From assembly GCA_030674185.1 (NCBI GenBank), contig JAPXFY010000023.1:22878361-22942360 (forward strand): DNA of 64,000 nucleotides, written 5' to 3'. Position numbers and translations under genes: made by a program. Below the pieces are notes generated by a model. It saw nothing but the letters and a program-made list of their open reading frames with translations. It did not search any database and was not told where the DNA came from. This stretch comes from Monoplex corrugatus (lineage: Eukaryota; Mollusca; Gastropoda; Littorinimorpha; Ranellidae). Below, one piece after another: positions 56,782 through 64,000 of the stretch. Position 1 is the stretch's first letter. Each line of letters opens with the position of its first letter.

Positions 56782-57362
56782 ACGATCATTTCATCAGACG
56801 GCAGATGCACATCAGAAATTGCCAGCAGAATCGGCCAAGCCAAAACAGCATTCGGGAAGATGACAGGCATTCTTACCAACAAACGCCTATCAATTAACAT
56901 CAGGAAGAGAGTTCTTGAATGTTATACATGTATAGAACCAATACTGTTGTACGGATGTGAGGCATGGACAGTCAACAAACAAAGCCAGAACAAGATTGAG
57001 GCAGCCTAGATGTGGTTTCTAAGAAGAATGTTGAGAATTCCATGGACAGCAAAGAAAACAAACGAGACAGTCTTGATGGAGGCAGACACAAGTAGCTCAC
57101 TCATAAGGAGGATAAGGAAAAGACAGGCACTATTTATAGGCCATTTTATGAGGAAGGGGGATTTGGAGCACCTGGTCACAACGGGAAAGCTGGAGGGAAA
57201 GAGAGCACCGGGTAGACCCAGGGAGAAAATGCTGGACGGACTTGCCGAGTGGCTGGGGACGAGGGGGGTGGGAGAGATGCTAGGGGCAACGAGAGATAGA
57301 GACAGATGGAAGTCCATGATCGCCAATGCCATGCGGCAGGGCACCTGATGACGATGATGATG
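56782..57362 (+). mobile_element. RTE 3' fragment with target-site duplication
   Basis: atcatttcatcagacggcag to gcacctgatgacgatgatga. Bordered by aactcccaccta (56770-56781) and aactcccactta (57363-57374). Translation includes YGCEAWTVNKQSQNKIEAA, a TAG, then LRRMLRIPWTAKKTNETV and GRPREKMLDGLAEW, fairly well kept. Confidence 0.92.
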
Positions 57363-57522
57363 AACTCCCACTTACCTCTGTTTGTTTGCTTGTTAGTTTT
57401 ATCATTACTCCTTGACTGTTACAATGCTTTTATTCGGTAAGATTATCCTCTTTTGACCCTCAGCCCCACCAGATGATCACAGATGGTTTGTCATAACCCA
57501 GCACAGAACACGCTCGTTGCAT

Positions 57523-57537
57523 GCGCGCGCGCGCGCA

Positions 57538-57577
<40 letters not shown>

Positions 57578-57625
57578 CACACACACACCACACACACACA
57601 CACACTCACACGCACGCACACGCGC
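57523..57625. repeat. (CG)n/(CA)n microsatellite
   Basis: gcgcgcgcgcac then CA units and cacgcgcgtgcgc. Confidence 0.93.
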
Positions 57626-57874
57626 GTGCGCTTACATACACACATACAACCCTGAGTAATCTGTTAAAGCCTGATGGTTCTAATGTTCTGATTGCTTTTC
57701 TCTTGTCCGATAAATTTGTTAATGTTAATTAATATGTTAAACTGTCTTTATGATTTCGTAGATTCTTTGATCCCATATACACCTCTTTATCTTATTTTGT
57801 CTATATATTCTATTTATTAATTTTTTTGCGTCTAAGAGACATATGTGAATAGACGTTAAAAGAAATAACGAACG

Positions 57875-57901
57875 ATATACATATATATATATATACATAA
57901 T

Positions 57902-57933
<32 letters not shown>

Positions 57934-58265
57934 ATACATATGTATGTATATACATAGAGAAAGAGAGGGTTAGACAGACAGACAGAGAAACAGACAGGCG
58001 GACAGACAGACATAGATAGATAATATGTATTTGTATATATCTATATGTATATATATATAAATATAAACATATATATATGTATAAATAATATATATATAGA
58101 TAGGTAGACAGACAGACAGATAGATAGATAGATAGATAGACAGAGAGACAGACAGACAGACAGATAGATAGATAGATAGATACAGAGAGAGACATGGAGA
58201 CAAAGAGAGGGAGACAGAGTCAGAGACACAGTGACACAGAGAGAGACAGAAAGAGAGAGACTGAG

Positions 58266-58304
<39 letters not shown>

Positions 58305-58394
58305 TAGATAAATAGATAGATAGAGAGAGAGAGGGAAAGAGAGAGAGAAAGAGAGAAAGAGAGAGAGAGAAAGGGAGAGAGAAAGAGAGAGAGG

Positions 58395-58438
<44 letters not shown>

Positions 58439-58505
58439 TAGAGAGACTGACAGACAGAGAAGCAGAGAGACAAAGAGACGGAGACAGAGACAGAGACTGA
58501 GAGGT
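57875..58505. repeat. (TA)n, (GACA)n/(GATA)n and (GA)n compound microsatellite
   Basis: tatatata (to about 57930), then gacagacaga and gatagataga blocks, then long gagagaga. Confidence 0.95.
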
Positions 58506-58721
58506 TCAATTTCAGGGATCAGTTTTTCATTCACTATCAGCATCTAGCAGGTCTCTGAGACACACAGAGCTCGAGATGCTGACACCTCCGTGCAATAAAA
58601 ACTCATCTCTTCAAACGACAGTTTCTAAACTTCACCCGAAAATACTGAATTGCTGACTGTCATCTGTATCTTTTTGCTGGTGTATGAATGTACATAGTCG
58701 CCTGTGTTTTGCTCTCATTGG

Positions 58722-59310
<589 letters not shown>

Positions 59311-59478
59311 GTGTTCAACTGTTATATACTCACTACAGATATATTTGATGGTTTTACTTAATTTAGTTCGAAATGAGTTGAGAGATAATATGTAAGCTAA
59401 AGTTATCTCTAGTCTCGTAAAACCCTGGTAATTTACGATGAATGGGCAAAGGTCACATTGCGCTTTTAGTTTGCTTTG

Positions 59479-59482
<4 letters not shown>

Positions 59483-59525
<43 letters not shown>

Positions 59526-59635
59526 CTGCGCGCGCGCGCGGTGTGTGTGTGTGTGCGTGTGTATGTGTGAGTGTGTGTATGTGTGAGTGTTGTGTGTGTG
59601 TGTGTGTGTATGTGTGTGTGTGTGTTTTGTGTGTG

Positions 59636-59706
<71 letters not shown>

Positions 59707-59745
59707 TGTGTGTGAGAGAGTGTGCAGGTGTATTTGTGTGTTATT
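59483..59745. repeat. (GT)n compound microsatellite
   Basis: GT runs interrupted by gcgcgcgc, gtat and gagtgt. Confidence 0.95.
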
Positions 59746-59757
59746 ATCGTTATCATC

Positions 59758-59790
<33 letters not shown>

Positions 59791-60060
59791 GTTGTTGTTA
59801 TTGTTATTATTATTATTATCATCATCGTTGTTGTTGTTGTTGTTGTTGCTGTTATCATCTCCATCAGCATCAACAACAACAACAACATCATCATCATCGT
59901 CATCGCCTTCGTCGTCGTTGTCATCATCATCATCATCGGTCGTCGTCGTCGTCGTCATCGTCGTCGTCGTCGTCGTCATCATCATCATCATCATCGTCGT
60001 CGTTGTCGTCGTCAGCATCATCACTAGCACCTGAATTTCTACCATCACTATCACCACCAC
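59746..60060. repeat. (ATC)n/(GTC)n/(GTT)n trinucleotide tract
   Basis: atcattatcatt, gttgttgttg, atcatcatc and gtcgtcgtc blocks. Frames through it encode homopolymers and are not genes. Confidence 0.95.
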
Positions 60061-60272
60061 CACCATAACAACAAACAAACGTAACAAACGGACAAACAAA
60101 CAAAAACAAGAACACATGTTCACCAACAAGAGCAGCAGCAGCATCAATAACAAGACAAGAACCCAAATATCGCTACCGCCACACTATTACTGTACTTATT
60201 ATTGCTACTATTATTTCTACTCCTACTATCTTTACTGCTGTTTCTGCAAGTAATACTACAGTGCCTTCAATA

Positions 60273-60778
60273 TTATTTGTCTCTATCGGGCCAATGCCAT
60301 TTTCGGAAAAAGGCAAGCGGAGGATTGATGGGACATAACCACAGCTTGCAAATTCTTGCGACTAGATACACAACTATACTAGAGTTGTTTCCCTTTACAA
60401 CGACTCGGTCAACCGAGTCCCGCAAATCAGAATTACTTGCTGTCGAAAAGAACTGTAAGAATTCTTTAGCTTTTTCAGATGACGAAGGAAATTTTTTGTC
60501 TTTAATCTTCATAAGAACATCGGGTAAATGAAAATCATTTTTCATTTCTTTGACCTTATTCCAAACTTTAGGAAGATCTTTGGGCCCGGAAATCTGTTGA
60601 GAGCAAAAATCTGACCAATACTGCTTTTTGGCTTGGGCTATAACTTTGTTTGAATGAATCTTTGCCACTTTCATATTGTAATGGTCTTCTGGAGATTTAG
60701 TTTTTAAATAGATTTTATACATTTTCTTTCTTTTTTTTTTTTCATTCTTCGCTTCCTCACATAATTGATTCCACCAAA
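60273..60778 (-). pseudogene. LINE ORF2 linker fragment between EN and RT
   Basis: A minus-strand open frame with WWNQLCEEAKNEKKKRKKMY, VIAQAKKQYWSDFCSQ, then LPKVWNKVKEMKNDF and SEKAKEFLQFF. This is the basic W..C..A.K linker that follows the endonuclease in jockey/I/RTE-like ORF2 proteins. Neither EN nor RT is adjacent: a GT/GCGT tract starts at 60780 and unique sequence lies beyond 60300. It is a short dead fragment of yet another LINE lineage. Confidence 0.6.
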
Positions 60779-60779
60779 T

Positions 60780-60852
<73 letters not shown>

Positions 60853-61091
60853 TGTGTGTGTGTGTGTGTGCGTGCGCGTGTCTGTGTGAGTGTGTGTGTG
60901 TGCACGAGCGCATGCGAGAAAAAACAATCAGAGAGAGAGAGAGAGAGAGAGAGGAGACAGAGAGAGAGAGACAGAGACAGACAGGGAAAGGGGGATGTTC
61001 GTGTTTATTTGTCTGTTAGGTATATATACGTGTGTACGGGCGCAAACGAATATGTTCTGCGTAGAACGTTTACTTAAAAATCTCAAGAGAG

Positions 61092-61150
<59 letters not shown>

Positions 61151-61553
61151 GAGTGTGAAGAGAGAAGAGAGAGAGAGAGAGAGGAGAGATGTGTCTGTGT
61201 GTGTACATGTATGTGTGTGTGGGTATATTTGTTGTATGTGTATGCAAGCGTGCACGAATGCAGGTATATTTTATGTTGAGTGCTTCCTTAAAGATCTGTC
61301 CACAGAGAGACAGACTGAGAGATAGAGACAGATAGAGAGATAGACAGACAGATGGACAGACGGACAGACAGACAGACAGACAGAACGAGAGAGAAAAAGG
61401 GACCGAGAGAAGGAGAGAGAGGGACACTCAGAGAGACACAGGGAGAGAGAGAGAAAAAAAAGAGAGACTGACAGACAGACGACGACAGACAGACAGACAG
61501 ACAGATAGATAGATAGACAGACAGACAGAACGACAGAGAAAAAGGGAGCAGTT

Positions 61554-61597
<44 letters not shown>

Positions 61598-61751
61598 AGA
61601 GCAGAGAGAGAGACAGAGAGAGAGAGAGACAGAGAGAGAGAAGAGGGGGGGAGAGGGAGATCTGTGTGCTTGTGTGTCTGTGCTATGTATTTACGTGTGT
61701 ACGGACGCCTACGAGCATGTTTTGTGTAGAATGTTTACTCAAAGTTCTGTC

Positions 61752-61786
<35 letters not shown>

Positions 61787-61937
61787 CAGAGACAGAGACA
61801 GTGACAGAGACAGAGACAGAGACACAAGAGAGAGAAACAGAGGAATGTACTGATTGAGAAAGAGAAAGATGTACATATATTTATATATATATATATTTAT
61901 ATATATATATATATACACATACAACATACACATATAC

Positions 61938-62015
<78 letters not shown>

Positions 62016-62396
62016 ATGTGTGTGTGTGCGTGTATTTATGTGTGGGTGTTTGTGTTGTATGAGAGAGAGAGAGAGAGGGAGGGAGAGAGAGAGACAGAGA
62101 CAGATTGAAGATAGGATAGATGAGAGAGAGGGAGAGAGAGGAGAGAGAGAGAGAGAGAGAAACAGACGAATGGACTGATTGAGAAAGAGAAGATATATAT
62201 ATATATATATTATATATATATATATATATAATTGTGTGTGTGTATTTGTTTGTGGGGTGTTTGTGTTGTGTGAGAGAAAGAGAGAGCGAGAGAGGGAGGG
62301 AGAGAGGAGAGAGAGAGAGAGAGAGAGAGATGCAGACGAAAAGACAGACTGATTGAGAAAGAGAGATAGAGAAAGATACATATATATATATGTATG

Positions 62397-62432
<36 letters not shown>

Positions 62433-62618
62433 TGTGGTGTGTGTGTGTGTGTATGTATGTGTGTATGTGTGTGCGTGTGTGTATTGTGTGTTGTGTGTTT
62501 GTATGTGTGTGTATGTGTGTGTGTGGTGTGTATGTGTGTGTATGTGTGTGTGTGTCTGGGTTGTATTGTTTGAGCAAGCGTTCACATGCAGGTATATCTA
62601 GTGTTGAGAGAGAGAAAG

Positions 62619-62669
<51 letters not shown>

Positions 62670-63015
62670 GAGAGAGAGAGAGAGAGGGAGGGAGAGAGAG
62701 AGAGAGAGAGAGAAACAGACAGACAATCAGACAGACAGACAGACAATCAGACAGACAGAGAAAAATGGAACGAGACAAAGAGATGGGGAGAGAGAAAGAG
62801 ATAGAAAGGGAGGGAGAGGGACAGAGAGATAGGGACGAGAGAGAGAGAGAGAGAGAGAGAGGAGGGAGGGAGGGGTGTGTGTATGCTGTGTGTCTGTGTT
62901 ATGTATATACGTACGGGCGCCTATGAGCATGTTTTGTGTAGAATATTTACTAAAAAATCACAAGAGAGAGAGAGAAAGAGAGAGAGACAGACAGATAGAG
63001 AGGAAGGGAGGGAGA

Positions 63016-63055
<40 letters not shown>

Positions 63056-63139
63056 AGGAAAGAGAGATATTGAGAGAGAGAGAAACAGAGAAAGAGGAGA
63101 TATGTATAAATGTGTGTTTGTGTCGCGTATGTGTGGTCG

Positions 63140-63191
<52 letters not shown>

Positions 63192-63201
63192 GACAGAGAC
63201 A

Positions 63202-63270
<69 letters not shown>

Positions 63271-63643
63271 TGTGTGTTTGTGTTTCTCTGTGTGTATATC
63301 TGTATATGTGTCTGTTTGTATGTGTGTTTGTGAGTGCGTGTGTGTGTATGTTTGTTTGTGTCTGTGTATGTGTGTGAGTGTGCACGGGCGAGCACACGTG
63401 TGTGTCTGTTTGCGTGAGTTTGTTAGTGTGTGCATATTTCTGTGTGTATGTGTGTGTGTGTGTGTGTGTGCGCGCGCGCGTGCGTGCATGTGTGTGTGCT
63501 TCTGAGTGCGCGCGCACACTTAATAGTGTGTCTGCCTTTGGGCGTTCGTCTTTGTGTGCGTGCGTGTGTGTGAGAATGAGTGTTTTTGTGCGTGTATGTG
63601 TGAGTGTGTGTGTGTGTATGTGTGTGCGTTCGTGTGTATGTGA

Positions 63644-63694
<51 letters not shown>

Positions 63695-64000
63695 GTGTGT
63701 GTGTGTGTGTGTGTGTGTGCGTGCGCGTATGTGTGTGTGTGAGAGTGAGAGAGAATTAGACAGAGAGAGTGAGAGAGAGACAGAGACAGAGGTGTGTGTG
63801 TGGTGTGTGTATGTGTGTGTGTGTGTGCATGTGTGTGTATTTCTTGAGTGCTCGCGCGCACTTAATAGTGTGTCTGTCTTTGTGCGTTCGTCTTTGTGTG
63901 CGTGCGTGCGTGTGTGTGTGGGAATGAGTATTTTTGTGTGTGAATGTGTGAGTGTGTGTGTGTGTATGTGTATGTGTTCGTGTGTATGTGAGTGTGGTGT
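60779..64000. repeat. Compound GT/GA simple-sequence domain with recurring core motifs
   Basis: Blocks of (GT)n, (GCGT)n, (GA)n, (GACA)n and (TA)n fill the whole stretch. A non-simple core of about 65 bp recurs at 61020-61085, 61680-61750 and 62890-62960 (tgtacgggcgcctacgagca; tgttttgtgtagaatgttta). A related variant (gcgtgcacgaatgcaggtat) lies at 61250-61310 and 62580-62606. Near the end, cgcgcacacttaatagtgtg recurs at 63510 and 63855. No genes. Confidence 0.9.

Larger units (their letters stand above)
56655..57880. repeat. Inverted repeat pair, arm 1 (interrupted)
   Basis: Matched pieces are 56655-56781 (gcgaatgcgacc; ttgctaggcattttact-like; gtaggtcgttttctttgatt), 57363-57415 and 57740-57880 (atagacgttaaaagaaataa). 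All pair in reverse with 58880-59310. Arm 1 also carries an RTE fragment and a CA tract absent from arm 2. Confidence 0.78.

Overview
This looks like a repeat-dense stretch of an animal nuclear genome, most likely a lophotrochozoan and probably a gastropod mollusc. The organism call is an inference. It rests on two G-protein-coupled receptors whose LDL-A / leucine-rich-repeat / rhodopsin-type layout resembles the snail receptor GRL101, on RTE and CR1/L2 non-LTR retrotransposons, on tRNA-derived SINEs, and on very long CA/GT, GA and GATA tracts. I see no bacterial, plasmid or organellar features, no rRNA, no intact tRNA and no CRISPR.

Layout. 1-5.4 kb: small inverted-repeat elements, then a minisatellite split by a nearly full-length RTE LINE. 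5.4-8.4 kb: receptor copy 1, with a partial LDL-A, a C-type-lectin-like domain, LDL-A repeats, LRRs and seven helices, broken by three single-base indels. 8.4-11.5 kb: three tandem arrays (26, 46 and 36 bp monomers). 11.5-19.9 kb: unique sequence, SINEs, RTE 3' scraps and simple repeats. 19.9-24.65 kb, minus strand: a two-ORF LINE with the only long intact gag-like ORF. 24.9-28.4 kb: nested LINE pieces, a GATA tract, a 40-bp array and an interspersed repeat. 28.9-33.5 kb: a SINE, an 18-bp minisatellite in two inverted blocks, and a 5'-truncated RTE inside its distal end. 34-44 kb: a 42-bp satellite cut by three LINE bodies, including a 4.2-kb CR1/L2 element. 44-52.5 kb: SINE and foldback repeats, 70-bp, 40-bp and 30-bp arrays, and a decayed RNase H fragment. 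52.5-55.2 kb: receptor copy 2, with an N-terminal CUB-like region, LDL-A, lectin-like domain, LDL-A repeats and the start of the LRRs. It runs into a 100-N assembly gap. 55.3-64 kb: a near-identical copy of the 12.7-13.65 kb repeat, an inverted repeat pair with an RTE inserted in one arm, a LINE linker fragment, and over 3 kb of compound GT/GA sequence.

The only host genes I can support are the two receptors. Almost everything else is retrotransposon, SINE, MITE-like or tandem repeat. The recurring theme is retrotransposons sitting inside tandem arrays and inside one another. In one place (56.7-57.4 kb) a 12-bp target duplication and a related unoccupied site are both visible. Many long open frames here come from arrays whose period is, or cycles to, a multiple of three, and are not proteins. 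Frameshifts in the receptors could be real decay or assembly indels; the sequence alone cannot tell.
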